DNA from: Zygnema cylindricum
Lineage: Eukaryota; Streptophyta; Zygnematophyceae; Zygnematales; Zygnemataceae
Length of the DNA: 64,000 bases
Assembly: GCA_037447655.1 (NCBI GenBank)
Contig: JBBHKE010002000.1
Span: 54,230-118,229 of the forward strand
Direction: 5' to 3'
Positions within the stretch are counted from its first letter, which is position 1. Each line of letters starts with the position of its first letter. Shown piece after piece: positions 1-10,996 of this stretch. The position numbers and the translations under genes are program-made. The notes under the pieces were generated by a model, which had not been told where the DNA came from, made no database searches, and worked only from the letters and a program-made list of their open reading frames with translations.

Positions 1-355
1 CCCAAAATGAGGGTTTTTTTTCTGTCACTTTTCTCAAAATCTTAGCACCGTACTAATGAAATTAAAACCATACGAACAAATTGAAAAAAATATAAGTAAA
101 ATTTGTGTCACCAGATTACTTTTGTCAGACTTCTATTGACGAAAAAGTGAGGTTGTTTACTGAGGGTCGTGGTCTTTTGTACCATTCCGTACCTCGTTTT
201 CATTTTCTAGGAAACACATCTTTACTATAGAATCTCCAATGTTATAGGAGTAAAAATTGACCGTCGGATGCTCTGTTTTCTAAATCCGAAACGATATAAC
301 GTCAACCCTTCAATGTCTAGCTAATGTCGTCAAAGAGGACATTACACACACACTG
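1..355. repeat. Edge of a dispersed satellite-like repeat, no gene
   Basis: Positions 1-120 resemble stretches near 16490, 17415 and 62985: a GGGTTTTTTTCTGTC-like tract, then a TTAGC-containing segment and a run rich in AAATTGAAA and ACCATAC. This is the module called b in the satellite-like repeat described below. The remaining bases to 355 are AT-rich with no supported gene. A CA-rich tract (344-353) abuts the LTR of Copia A. GACAT at 338-342 also occurs right after the other end of that element (6690-6694), so it may be the target duplication, with 13 extra bases between it and the LTR. Confidence 0.4.
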
Positions 356-1347
356 TGCAACTCTGAGATCTCCATAGGTACTCAGAGTGGGCAGCTTGCT
401 AGAAGCCTCTAGGATAACCTCAATTGTTTCAGCTTCGTCTGAATATTGCTGACACCCTGACAGAATACAGACTGACCAGACTGCACCCTTTGGAAGGGCT
501 GACTCCTCTGAGTCTACCACAAAAAGAATCCTTGAATTTGCTCCCCTGAGCAGTTAATTATCAATGGTCAAAGATGACCCTTTTATACAAAAGGCCTCTG
601 AGAGAGAGGCGGCTATCTCCAATTTTCTAAGTCCTAAACCCCTCTCTAAACCCTCTACTACTGATGTACGAAACCAATCAATTGAGTGTACAGTACACAA
701 AGGTACTTGGTCCGAAGTACTTTCTGTACGGCCATTGTACGATATGGCCAGAAAGACGACGCCTGCCATATCCGGGTTCGCCCTAATATGTCCCGGAGAT
801 GCCGTCATCCAATATCATGTTGCCACGTGTCACCCGTTGTGGTTGTGACCGAAAACAGCCAAATCGACCATTCCGCGACGCCGGCTTCTTTCTCCGTCGT
901 TAGATTAATGTCGGCCTTAATTTATAGCCGTTAAAAATACAAGTAGTACATTTCAGGTGTAATTCCAATTTTAACTGTTTCTGTGTGATTGCGGTCCGTT
1001 TGTCAGTAAATCGAACTTCTCTTTTTCGTCATCTTTAAGTAGTTATCGTACCCTATATACTTCAGCACTGGTCTTAGACTACAAGGTAAGACTAACGGCT
1101 ACTTTAACGGATGGTAGGTACCAGGATCAAATCCTGTGTCCGTCAATCCTTTTGGTAAGTTTACCAAGGCTCTACCTTCTGACTCTAGAAGGAGCATAGG
1201 CAGCCATGGCTCTAGCTTCCTCTCCAGCCTTCAGTGACTACGACAAGTATGGGGGCTAGAGAGAGAAGCTAGAAGCAGGCTGCTTCTATTTTTCTTGCTC
1301 TTATTTAAATCTTTTAACTAACCTAGAAAATACCATTTATTTCAACA
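356..1347 (-). repeat. 3' LTR of Copia A
   Basis: Aligns end to end with 5698-6689. Read on the minus strand it holds, in order: the conserved U3 hairpin (1199-1285), an antisense tRNA-like block near 1105-1155, GTAC-rich and CACGTG-containing promoter DNA, a TATA box near 580-590, the leader hairpins (HP4 to HP1, about 449-552), and a terminal ATG that would start gag in a 5' LTR copy. On the plus strand it ends in CAACA next to the polypurine tract. Confidence 0.9.
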
Positions 1348-1360
1348 CTCCCCTTATTTT

Positions 1361-4300
1361 CTAATCACTTTTGATTTTAAGTCCACATTTCTCTCTGCAG
1401 AAAATTAATTTAGGAGAAGGTACCGGCTTGGTCATCATGTCTGCCACCATCTCACTGTCTGGTCTGTATTCTAGACTTATTATTTTGTTCTCCACCTTTT
1501 CCCTAACAAAGCTAAGTCTGATATCCATGTGTTTTGCTGTTAAATGATGTTTGGGATTAGCAGCAATTGCAATTGCTGCTTGATTATCACAGAATATTTT
1601 CTGAATTCCACTCTCAAGATGCCCCAATTCACCAAGCAAGGATTTAACCCACATCAATTCCTTCACAGCAGAGCAAGATGCCATATACTCTGCCTCCATG
1701 GTAGACTGAGCAATGACCTTTTGCTGCTTACTGCTCCAGCAACAAGCACCATTCCCCACATACAACACATATCCAGATGTACATCTTCTCATCGGAGCAT
1801 CCCCATAGCTGGCATCACTCCAAGTGGTGATATCAGTGTTTTCCCCACCCAGATGCAGCCATAGATCCCTAGATCCTATGAGATATATGAGGACCCTTTT
1901 TGCTGCTTCCCAATCCTTTTTGGTAGGAGCATTCAGACTCCTACTTAGCACTCCTACAGCTGCTGCCAAATCCGGTCTGGTACAATTCATAAAATATATC
2001 AAACTGCCCACTACGTGTCTGTATGGAATAGTCTGCATAAACTTTTTCTCTTCTGGACCTAGTTCATCATCTAGAATTAGGATGTCTCCTTCCTCACTCC
2101 CCTCACTTTCCTTCTTTAGATCCATGGGAGTAGTGCAACTGTTGGCTTTGTTCATCTGAAATTTTTCCAGCATGTTTCTAATTGCCTCTTTCTGAGTTAA
2201 TCTAATTATCCTTTTTTTTCTATTTCTCTCTACTTGTATTCCCAAAATATATCTAGCCTCCCCCATATCTTTCATTTCGAACCTTATCTTTAGATCTGTT
2301 TTTAGTTTGTTAATTTTCTTTAATGACTTACTTAGAACAAGAAGATCATCAACCTAAATTGCAATAAAGATGACACCTTCCTCATCTTCAAAAACATAAA
2401 TTGAATGGTCTGAACTGATGCGAAAGTATCCCAGACTGGTAAGGAACTCATCTAATTTCTTATTCCACTGTCTGGGTGCCTGTTTCAAACCATAGAGAGA
2501 TTTGATTAGCCGGCATACCTTACTTTCCTCTCCTTGTTCCACGAATCCTTCCGGTTGTCGCATGAAGATCTCCTCCTCTAGTTCTCCATGTAGGAACGTT
2601 GTCTTTATGTCCAACTGGTGGACTTCCATGTCTTCTACAGCTGCCAGACTGAGAAGTATTCGCACCGAGGGAAATCTGACTACCGGAGCGAAGGTTTCTT
2701 CGTAGTCTATTCCCTCTTTCTGAGTAAAACCTTTCGCCACTAACCGAGCCTTATACCGCTCAATTGTATTGTCCGGATTTAATTTTAGTTTGAAAACCCA
2801 CTAACATCCAATTGGTTTTCTATCGGGAGGACAGTCCACCAGCTCCCATGCATCAGCCGCCATAATTGAAGTCATCTCTTCATTAATGGCCGTCTTCCAC
2901 CGGTTTCTTTCCGGACAGTTCATTGCCTCTTCATATGTTTGAGGTTCATCCGGGTGAGATAGTTTAGTTACCTTGTTATTAACTTGTTTCTCTTGAAGCC
3001 TTTTGCTGCTTCGTCTCCCTCCCTCAAAATCTGCAGCTGGAATAGATGGTTCTCGTGGATTCTTTCGATTCACCACGGCTTCTCCCCTATCCCTTCGATC
3101 CATATCCGTTTCCACCACGTCTTCCGCTTGTGTCATTGGTGTTTCCAAGTTCAAGTCTTTCTCTGTCTGTTTTGAATCGGCAAGGATATCATCCAAACCT
3201 GCAAGAGTATCGTCTTCTTGAAAACTCGGATAGTTAGGGAGATGAAAGTCATCAGAATTGTCTGATTCAACTCTGATTCTGACTAGTTTTGAGGATTTAA
3301 AGGGATCTACCGACTTCCCTTCATCCATAGCTACCAGATGTTTAACTAAGATTATATCTTCTATACCCTTTTACATCCTCATCATATCTTAGCAAGTATC
3401 CTGGTTTCCCTTTAGGATCTAGTTTCCAGTTTGATTTATCTGTATCTAAACTGAAGACTTTACTACCGAAAACCTTTAAATGAGATAGATCTGGTTTTCG
3501 GCCGGTCCATTTCTCATATGGAGTTTGGCCTTTCACAGCCGAAGTTAGAACTCTGTTTCTCAAATAATTTGCACAATTCATAGCTTCTGCCCAAAATCTT
3601 TTTCCTATCCTTTTATCTGACAACATACTCCGTGCACTGTCATTTAGTGTCCTATTGAATCTCTCGGCAACACCATTCTGTTACAGGTTTTCTGGAACTG
3701 TCTTTTGATGTTGAACACCATCCTCCCTTAAGAACACTTCAAACTGATTGGAGGTATATTCTCCTCCATTGTCACTTCTCACCCTCTTTATTGAGGTCTC
3801 GTGAAGTTTCTCGACCCATGCCTTATATTGTTTGAAATACTCCGGAGTTTCTGATTTATTTTTCAGAAAGTATACTCGGGAGTACCGGGACCAATCATCA
3901 GTAATGGTTAGCATAAATCTTTTGCCTCCGAGTGATGGCACTCTTGCCGGTCCCCAAATGTCTGTGTGCACCAAATCAAGAACTTTTTCTCCTTTATAAA
4001 TTGCTTCGTTTGGGAATGGTAATCTGTGTGCTTTACCTTGAGCACACCCACTGCAATCACTCACATTATCATTTTCCCCAAAGCGTATCCCTTCAACAAC
4101 TCCCAACTTTTTCATTTCTCTTAACTTATCTAGATTCACATGCCAAAGTCTCTTATGCCACAACATAATATCATTGACACCAGCATAGTAAAGTTTGAGT
4201 TTTTCATTACTTAAAGCAAGCGTGAACATTCCTTGGCTACCTTTCTCAGCAGTGAAATACACATCTTCCTCAAAGCTAACTGTAAAGACTCCTTTTCTGG

Positions 4301-5717
4301 TGCTAGTTTCAAATCCTTTATCATCTAATACAGACGTGGAGATAAGATTCTTGTTTAACTCCGGATTAAACAATACATCGGACAACGTAACTATTGAGGT
4401 TTTTCCTTCCACTACGACTTTCAGATCTACCGATCCTACATACGTAGTGGTCACTACCCTCCAATCCCCATATTCAATCTCTACTGTAGGGATCTTTCTC
4501 AGCTTAGTAAACAGATGCTTATCTTTGCACATGTGCATGGATGCACCTGATTCCACAATCCAGCCTCCTTCACCTTTCAGTCCACCGAAAGCACATTTCT
4601 GCTTTCGTGGAATTTCGACTTCTGTTTTTGCCTCCAACTCCTCATCCAAAAGAAGTTCGTCATCCTCCTCATCGGATTCCTCCTCGAGTACCTGTGTGAC
4701 AAGTGCCTTTTTCTTCCCTCATGTTTGACCCTCGGTCTGCCCCTCCTTTATCCGAAGCTCGGTCAGTTTGGTGCATTCTGCCATGTAATGCCCGGGTTTC
4801 TTACAAAAGTGACAAAGCCCCTTTGGTCCCCTCGTTCCGGATTCATCGGGTTGATTTTTCAGGTCTTCCCTTCCATGACTTCTAAGGGGTTTCCGTGAAT
4901 CTTTGTTTCTCCAACTTGCTCCAGCCGCCAAAGCTTGTCCGTTCTTAACTCCCCTTCGGATTTTGATTGTATTCTCTCGGACAAGGATCATACCAACTAC
5001 TGAATTCCATACCCACCTGGAGTCCGGTAGATCGTGTACCCGGTTTACAATGTTCTCATACTCATCGGGTAGTTTCATGAGTAAACAATGTACCTTTGCC
5101 TTCTCGGTTTCTACTTTTCCGGCACACTCTAACTCCATAAAAAGTATATCCAGCTCATTGCAGAAATCGAGCATCTTCTCTCCTTTGTGAAAGTATCCAT
5201 TGATTCTTTGGTCTGCTAGCTTCTGTTCCTGAATAGTACCGCTACGGTACATCTCTATCAGCGCATCCCACAGATCGGATGCCCTTTCCACCTGTAAATG
5301 AGGACCAGCCAGTCCTTGTGTGAGATGACGGAGGATAAAATGCTTGGCTGCCATGTTGTTGTAGTCCCAGGTATCGATATCATTCTCCTCATTCCTCGGT
5401 ATAGGAGACATGAAAGCAAATCCGGTTGCTATAGGTGTGGATTTCTCTTTTTCTTTCCCTTTTTCCATCACGATGCTTTCTCCATCTTCTGATTCCTCTG
5501 ATGACGGTGGATCTGGTTTCCTACCAAATCTGCTTCCTCCAAACCCTGGAGGAATAGCAGGACCGGATGGGCGCTTCACTCGCCCACTCACTATTCCCCA
5601 AAATCTTTTATCACATAGGGCTCCCATCATCATACTCTCCCAGTAGATGAACCCTGTCCCATTGAATATGGGCACCCTAGAGGGTGGGCCCATAACCTGC
5701 AACTGTGATATCTCCAT
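1361..5717 (-). pseudogene. Copia A gag-pol polyprotein, broken
   Basis: One ancestral reading frame from ATG 5717 (inside the 5' LTR) to the stop near 1361, encoding the polyprotein for particle formation, cleavage, integration and reverse transcription. Visible parts: Gag (5717-4719) with zinc knuckle CHFCKKPGHYMAEC; a protease segment with ESGAS where DSGAS or DTGAS is usual; integrase with zinc finger, DIWGP, RSDNGGEY and NGVAER; RT; RNase H with WSDASYGD, EAEYMA and FCDNQAAI. Lesions: TGA ending at 4719; TAA ending at 3681 in the integrase; a small deletion and frameshift near 3345; TAG near 2801 replacing a Lys codon before WVFKLK; TAG at about 2354 inside the YVDDLLV active-site motif. 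Most stops are one-base changes from the codon in sister copies. Confidence 0.92.
5683..5697 (-). other. Primer-binding site of Copia A (initiator tRNA-Met anticodon arm)
   Basis: The minus strand reads GGTTATGGGCCCACC directly after the LTR end TTGCA. From memory of the plant initiator tRNA-Met, its complement GGTGGGCCCATAACC is the anticodon stem-loop (anticodon CAU), not the 3' acceptor end. The usual plant motif TGGTATCAGAGC is absent here. The same 15-mer lies at the same place in Copia C and E and, with two changes, in B. It is also coding: it gives the Val-Met-Gly-Pro-Pro of Gag. Confidence 0.75.
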
Positions 5718-5790
5718 AGGTACTCAGAGTGGGCAGCTTGCTAGAAGCCTCTAGGATAACCTCAATTGTTTGAGCTTCGTCTGAATATTG

Positions 5791-5894
5791 CTGACACCCT
5801 GACAGAATACAGACTAACCAGACTGCACCCCTTGGAAGGGCTGACTCCCCTGAGTCTACCACAAAAAGAATCCTTGAATTTGCTCCCCTGAGCA
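5791..5894 (-). promoter_or_regulatory. Leader hairpin array in the Copia A 5' LTR
   Basis: Short inverted repeats follow one another in the presumed R-U5 leader: HP1 TGCTC-AGGG-GAGCA (5881-5894), HP2 GACTC-AGGG-GAGTC (5843-5856), a diverged third stem around CCCTT...AAGGG, and HP4 CTGTCAGGGTGTCAG (5791-5805). Similar arrays sit at the same distance from the TATA box in the other LTRs, with compensatory stem changes (see findings). Function unknown; dimerisation, packaging or translation control are guesses. Confidence 0.55.
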
Positions 5895-5921
5895 GTTAAT
5901 TATCAATGGTCAAAGATGACC

Positions 5922-5929
5922 CTTTTATA
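5922..5929 (-). promoter_or_regulatory. TATA box of the Copia A 5' LTR
   Basis: TATAAAAG on the minus strand, about 35 nt upstream of the first leader hairpin. Transcription would be expected to start about 30 nt downstream, around 5897-5900, so the RNA would begin almost at HP1. The equivalent box is TATAAAAA at 11759-11766 in S1 and TATATATA near 19328 in Copia C. It is mutated to TACAAAAGG in the LTR at 49833-50880. Confidence 0.6.
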
Positions 5930-6540
5930 CAAAAGGCCTCTGAGAGAGAGGCGGCTATCTCCAATTTTCTAAGTCCTAAACCCCTCTCTAAACCCTCTAC
6001 TACTGATGTACGAAACCAATCAATTGAGTGTACAGTACACAAAGGTACTTGGTCCGAAGTACTTTCTGTACGGCCATTGTACGATATGGCCAGAAAGACG
6101 ACGCCTGCCATATCCGGGTTCGCCATAATATGTCCCGGAGATGCCGTCATCCAATATCATGTTGCCACGTGTCACCCGTTGTGGTTGTGACCGAAAACCG
6201 CCAAATCGACCATTCCGCGACGCCGGCTTTTTTCTCCGTCGTTAGATTAATGTCGGCCTTAATTTATAGCCGTTAAAAATACAAGTAGTATATTTCAGGT
6301 GTAATTCTATTTTTAACTGTCTTTGTGTGATTGCGGTCCGTTTGTCAGTAAATCGAACTTCTCTTTTTGGTCATCTTTAAGTAGTTATCGTACCCTATAT
6401 ACTTCAGCACTGGTCTTAGACTACAGGGTAAGACTAACGGCTACTTTGACGGATGGTAGGTACCACGATCAAATCCTGGGTCCGTCAATCCTTTTGGTAA
6501 GTTTACCAAGGCTCTACCTTCTGACTCTAGAAGGAGCATA

Positions 6541-6626
6541 GGCAGCCATGGCTCTAGCTTCCTCTCCAGCCTTCAGTGACTACGACAAGTATGGGGGCTA
6601 GAGAGAGAAGCTAGAAGCAGGCTGCC
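6541..6626 (-). promoter_or_regulatory. Conserved U3 hairpin of Copia A
   Basis: An imperfect inverted repeat pairs GGCAGCC with GGCTGCC, and CTAGCTTCCTCTC with GAGAGAGAAGCTAG. The apical loop contains the family-wide motif ACTTGTYGYARTCACTRA (minus-strand reading). The second copy is at 1199-1285. Stems differ between LTR families while pairing is kept, which argues for a conserved RNA or cruciform structure. Confidence 0.55.
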
Positions 6627-6689
6627 TCTATTTTTCTTGCTCTTATTTAAATCTTTTAACTAACCTAGAAAATACCATTTATTTCAACA

Positions 6690-7022
6690 GACATGTTAGA
6701 TTGGGCCGCGTGGAAAAGATGAAAACTAATCCACGGTGAACGCTGGATCAGGTGCCTACACATTGTCTTTGCCATGTGCATTCGAGGGGGGTGGATGCGA
6801 GTCCACCGAAATTATCCGGTCACGCTCCTCCCATCAAATTTTGTCACCGTCTTTTTGCCGTTCCATTTTGAAATTTCGGAATGTACATTATGTTACATTT
6901 AGTATAAGTCGTCAATCTTTCGCTGGTAAATATATTACGTTCACACTTTGCATTCAAAAGATTCTTTAATGATTTTTTCAGCATCGAATATTAAACTATG
7001 TGGTACTAACCATAATGAGCCA
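6690..7022. other. Unassigned spacer
   Basis: About 330 bp between Copia A and an LTR tip. It has no convincing ORF, repeat or RNA gene by eye. It begins GACAT, which also occurs at 338-342 on the far side of Copia A. Confidence 0.3.
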
Positions 7023-7088
7023 TGAAACTCTTTGGCCTCCATTGGCCCATAGAGTATGCAGCCTATGTAAAGCCTCTAAGATAATATT
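7023..7088 (-). repeat. Tip of a Copia LTR, cut by an inserted X-family LTR
   Basis: Minus-strand reading gives ATCTTAGAGGCTTT, then ATGGAGGCCAAAGAGTTTCA, the same terminal block (gag start plus LTR end) as in the LTRs at 49833-50880 and 56066-57114. Only about 66 bp remain because the X1 LTR starts at 7089. Confidence 0.6.
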
Positions 7089-7849
7089 TGTTGTTCTAAA
7101 GAGACTAGTGGAACTAAAGAGGATGAGGATGCAAGAGTAGTCATTTCATAATTAAACAAAGCAGGAAACTTTCACAAACACCAGTGTCAAATACAACAAC
7201 TTCAAAAAATGATAAATCACAAACCACAAATACAATAGCTCACCAAATGTACAACAACGCAGTTAATATTAAGATGAATACACACACAAAATTACAAGTA
7301 ATTCAGCCCATAGTTATGTGAGATATTCACAGATAAAAATGCCAGAAACAACATTTACAGTTTTGAATTCAATGTGATCATAACTCCAAAAATGTCTAAG
7401 TCCTACTCATATACACTGAAGCTTCACTGCTGAACTTATGGAGGCATACCTGCCGCACATATACGAACCTGATAAACCAAATACTATGCGTATACCCAAA
7501 ATTATAAGGTATGTCAAACAAGAAGAAATCCTACACTAATTAACTAATCAATAAAGACAAAGACCAAATCAAGGGAATATTTACATCTACGTAGGATTAC
7601 GTATTCCACGTTAGATCGTCGTGTAACTGATCCACTCTAACCAGCATTTGTCGCCGATCCTCGTCCGCCGTCCATATATCAAATTCATATTGTAGGTGAA
7701 CCCTCATGTGTCATTTCGGTCCTCAATTCTATCCGTACACCAACACACCGATATTTTGGAATACGTTCTCTCTTCTACTAACGCGTATTCCGGGAGTGTA
7801 TTCATCGGTGTACTCCTCAATGAGTCACTGTAAGATGAATTCTAGTTCT
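7089..7849 (-). repeat. Solo or truncated LTR X1 (second LTR family)
   Basis: Begins TGTTGTTC on the plus strand, like X2 (39977) and X3 (51713). It shares with them a block around 7330-7470 (CAGATAAAAATGCC, ACTAAGTCCTAC-type, GGAGGCATACC-type segments). The minus strand has a short ORF ending at the LTR edge that reads Met-Thr-Thr-Leu-Ala-Ser-Ser-Ser-Ser, matching one in X3. The right border is uncertain because Copia B is inserted at 7850. Confidence 0.55.
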
Positions 7850-8787
7850 TGTTGAAAAAGGGTATTTTATGTTCTATCTTTTTGGACCATGGTTATTTTG
7901 TAGTTCTCATACTTGTCGTAGTAACTGAGAGCAACCATGGTTGTCTCACATGCAGATAAGAAGAGAGGCAGAAGACAAAGCCCTTGCAAAAGATAACCTG
8001 CCAGTAGTAGGAATTGATCATGTGACCTACCAGATAATTGTCGTACGGCGTTGCAATTAGCTTTATCCAATAGGGCTTGATGAAGCGTTACGAAGTTTGT
8101 ATGTGATAAATATTTAAATAGTGATGCGACAACGCACATGAAACAAAATGAACCTGAATCGTACAGTACTGCACGAAATAATGTAACATACGAAACGACA
8201 TTTAATTTTTAACGGACGAAATCAAATGTCATTCGCGATCGATGGCTTGTAGAGGAGCCAAAATTCCGGAGTGGACATTTGGCGATTTGCAAGCCAATGT
8301 CGGCGGCCGACACGTGGCGCATTATGGTTGGACAGCGGCTATTACGGAGGGAGCAACTACGGCTCAGAAAACTGACACACGTCAGCGGAGCGGCCATTCC
8401 GTACTATGGCTGTACAAGAAGTACAGCGGTATCTGTACCTTCTTGTACCTTACAAACATTTGATTGGTTAGGGTGCACTAGTAGTAGGTTTAGAGTGGGA
8501 GCTTAAGACTGAGAAAAAAAAATCAGGGTAGCCGCCTCTCTCCCAGAGTGGTTCTATATTTGTAGGCCATTTTTGGCGACTATAACTTAATGCTCGCGTG
8601 AGTAATTTCACTAATTCTTTTTGCTACGGACTCAAGGGACTCTTGGCTGCACAAAAATGTAGTAGGTCAGAGTTTTTGCGTGCCAAGGTGGCACTTATTC
8701 GTTTCCAAAGTAAAAAGTGTGAATTTTATCTTAAAGGGTTCATATAAGCTAGACATTCTGTGGACCAATGGAGGTCACAAAATTACA
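7850..8787 (+). repeat. 5' LTR of Copia B
   Basis: Starts TGTTGAAAAAGG and ends ATTACA. The U3 hairpin is around 7890-7955, with CCATGGTT pairing AACCATGG and apical ACTTGTCGTAGTAACTGA. CACGTGGC lies near 8311 and a GTAC-rich segment near 8398-8455. HP4 near 8680 reads GTGCCA-AGG-TGGCAC, a covarying form of the CTGCCA/TGGCAG stem of other families. Gag ATG at 8768 lies 20 nt before the LTR end. Confidence 0.88.
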
Positions 8788-8802
8788 AGTAATGGGCCCA
8801 CC
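8788..8802 (+). other. Primer-binding site of Copia B (two mismatches)
   Basis: AGTAATGGGCCCACC occupies the position of GGTTATGGGCCCACC in A, C and E. Positions 1 and 4 differ. It is coding for Gln-Val-Met-Gly-Pro-Pro and is expected to pair with the anticodon arm of initiator tRNA-Met. Confidence 0.65.
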
Positions 8803-10996
8803 CTTTAGGGTGCCCATTTTCAATAGAACAAGGTTCATTTATTGGGAAACCATGTTGAGGGGTGCATTGTTTGAAAAACGGCTATGGGGCATTGTGAGTG
8901 GTCGTGTGCGTCGGCCATCTGCAAAATTGGGATTCCCACCAGGGCTTGGAGGATCTCAGTTCACAGGAGGATCTGCACGGGCAGAGGTGGTAGAGGATGT
9001 TGGAGAAAGCATCGTGTCCGACACAAAGAAGGAGAACAAGAAAGAGACACTCACACCGATGCCTACTAGATCGGTTTCGGTAGCAGATTTTAAGAACACC
9101 GAGGCAAATGATAGTGAAATATGGGATTTAAACAATACCATGGCGACTCATTTTATACTCGGGCGTCTCACCCATGCAGTGGCTACACCTCATCTTCATG
9201 TGGATAGGGCGGACGAGTTGTGGGAGGCTCTTGTTAACATTTACAAAAGAGGTATGATTCAGCAGCAGAAGTTGGCAGATCAGAAGGTACAGGCATGTGT
9301 ACAAAGGGGGAAAGATGTTAGATTTTTGTAATGACTTAGCCAGGTTATTTATGGAGTTTGAGAGTGCAGGGAAAAGGGAAACCGAGAAAGAGAAGGTGAA
9401 TACTTTGTTGATAAAACTCCCAGGTGATTATGAAAACATTGTTAACAAGGTTCAGAACTTGCCAGATCATCGATGGATCTCGAACTCCGTTGTGGGAATG
9501 ATTTTGGTTCGGGAAAGCACAATAAAGATTCAGAGAGGACGAAAGAGTGTTCAGGCATTGGTTGCTGGAACTAGTTGGGGAGATAGAGATTCCAAGAAAC
9601 CTTATGGAAACTTTGGTGGAGGAGGAGAGGAAATCAACCGAAAGGAATTCGATCGAGGCCTCTAAAGGGGCTTTGTCACTTTTGTAAGAAGCCGAGACAT
9701 TACATGGCAGAGTGTACTAAATTGACAAAGCTGAGATCGAAAAAGGAGGAGATCAAAAAAATAGCCGCAAGGAAAAAAAAGGCATTTGTGGCAACACAAG
9801 TCATAGGAGAGGATTTGAATGAGGACGATGCACAACTCCTCCTCAACGAAGAGTTGGAGGTGAAAGGTGAGCCGTGGATTCCAAGGAGGTAGAAGTGTGC
9901 TTTTGGTGGAGTAAAAGAAGCTCCTGAAGAAGGATGGATTATTGATTCACGAGCCTCTATGCATATGTGTAGAGAAAAACCATTGTTTACTAAAATGAGA
10001 AAGATCCCTGCTGTAGAGATAAAGTATGGGGATGGGGGAATAGAAACCACTAATTTAGTGGGATCTGTGGATCTGAGAGTCTTAGTCGATGGAAAGACAT
10101 CCATAGTCACTTTCTCTAATGTTCTTTTTATTCTAAAACTGAACAAGAATCTTATCTCTACGTCGGTCTTAGATGATAAGGGTTTTCAGACTTGTACTAA
10201 AAAAGGAGTCTTTGTTGCTAGCTTTGAGAATGAAGTGTACTTCACAGTTGAAAAAGGTAGCCAACGAATATTTAGGCTGAATTTGAGTAATGGAAAGATG
10301 GGAGTTTACTATGCTAGTGTATGTCATTTGATGATGTGGCATAAAAGATTGGGACATGTGCATCTAGATTGATTGAAGGAAATGAAGAAAATACGTGTAG
10401 TTGATGGAATACATTTTAGAGACAATGAGACTTTAGATGATTGTAGTGGATGTGCTCAAAAAAAGGCCCATAGATTGTCGTTTCCAAAAACCTCAACATA
10501 TAAGGGTGAGAAGGTCTTAGATCTAGTTCATACTAACATATGGGGACCGGCCAAAGTGCCATCAGTTGGAGGGAAAAGATTTATTCTTACTATCACTGAT
10601 GATTGGTCTAGATACTCTAGAGTATATTTCTTGAAAAACAAATCTGAGGCTTCGACTTATTTTAATGAGTATAAAACATGGAGTGAAAAGCTTCATGAGA
10701 CATTTATAAAGAAAGTGAGGAGTGATAATGGGGGGGAATACACTTCTAATGAGTTTGAGGATTACTTGAAAGAGGAAGGGGTTCAACACCAAAAAACTGT
10801 CCCAAAGAACCTAAAACAAAATGGTGTAGCCGAGAGACTAAATAGGACATTAGTTGATAGTGCACATAGTAAATTATCAAATAAAAGGATAAGATTTTTT
10901 TTTGGGTAGAAGCTATAAATTGTGCTAACTATCTCAAAAATAGAGTCCTTACCTCGGCGGTAAAAGGACAAACACCTAATGAAAGATGGATCGGGA

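Larger units (their letters stand above)
356..6689 (-). mobile_element. Copia LTR retrotransposon A, complete but decayed
   Basis: Two LTRs of 992 bp each in the same orientation (356-1347 and 5698-6689) enclose a gag-pol region on the minus strand. In the sense direction each LTR begins TGTTGAAAT and ends TTGCA. I counted roughly 20 differences between them (about 2%), so the insertion is fairly old. A PBS follows the 5' LTR at 5683-5697, and the AAATAAGGGGAG polypurine tract precedes the 3' LTR. The domain order gag, protease, integrase, reverse transcriptase, RNase H defines Ty1/copia. At least four nonsense codons and one frameshift make it non-autonomous. Confidence 0.93.
5698..6689 (-). 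repeat. 5' LTR of Copia A
   Basis: 992 bp, TG...CA bounded. Promoter order on the minus strand: U3 hairpin 6541-6626, antisense tRNA-like block near 6440-6495, GTAC cluster near 6028-6085, CACGTG near 6166, TATA box (TATAAAAG) 5922-5929, leader hairpins 5894-5791, then ATG 5717 for gag. The base after the LTR is the first base of the PBS, so a Gln codon spans the junction. Confidence 0.9.

Noticed and set aside
564-934. ORFs inside the LTRs of Copia A (also 5906-6276)
   Set aside because: They lie in LTR promoter DNA and do not match any protein; the same frames are disrupted in other LTR families.
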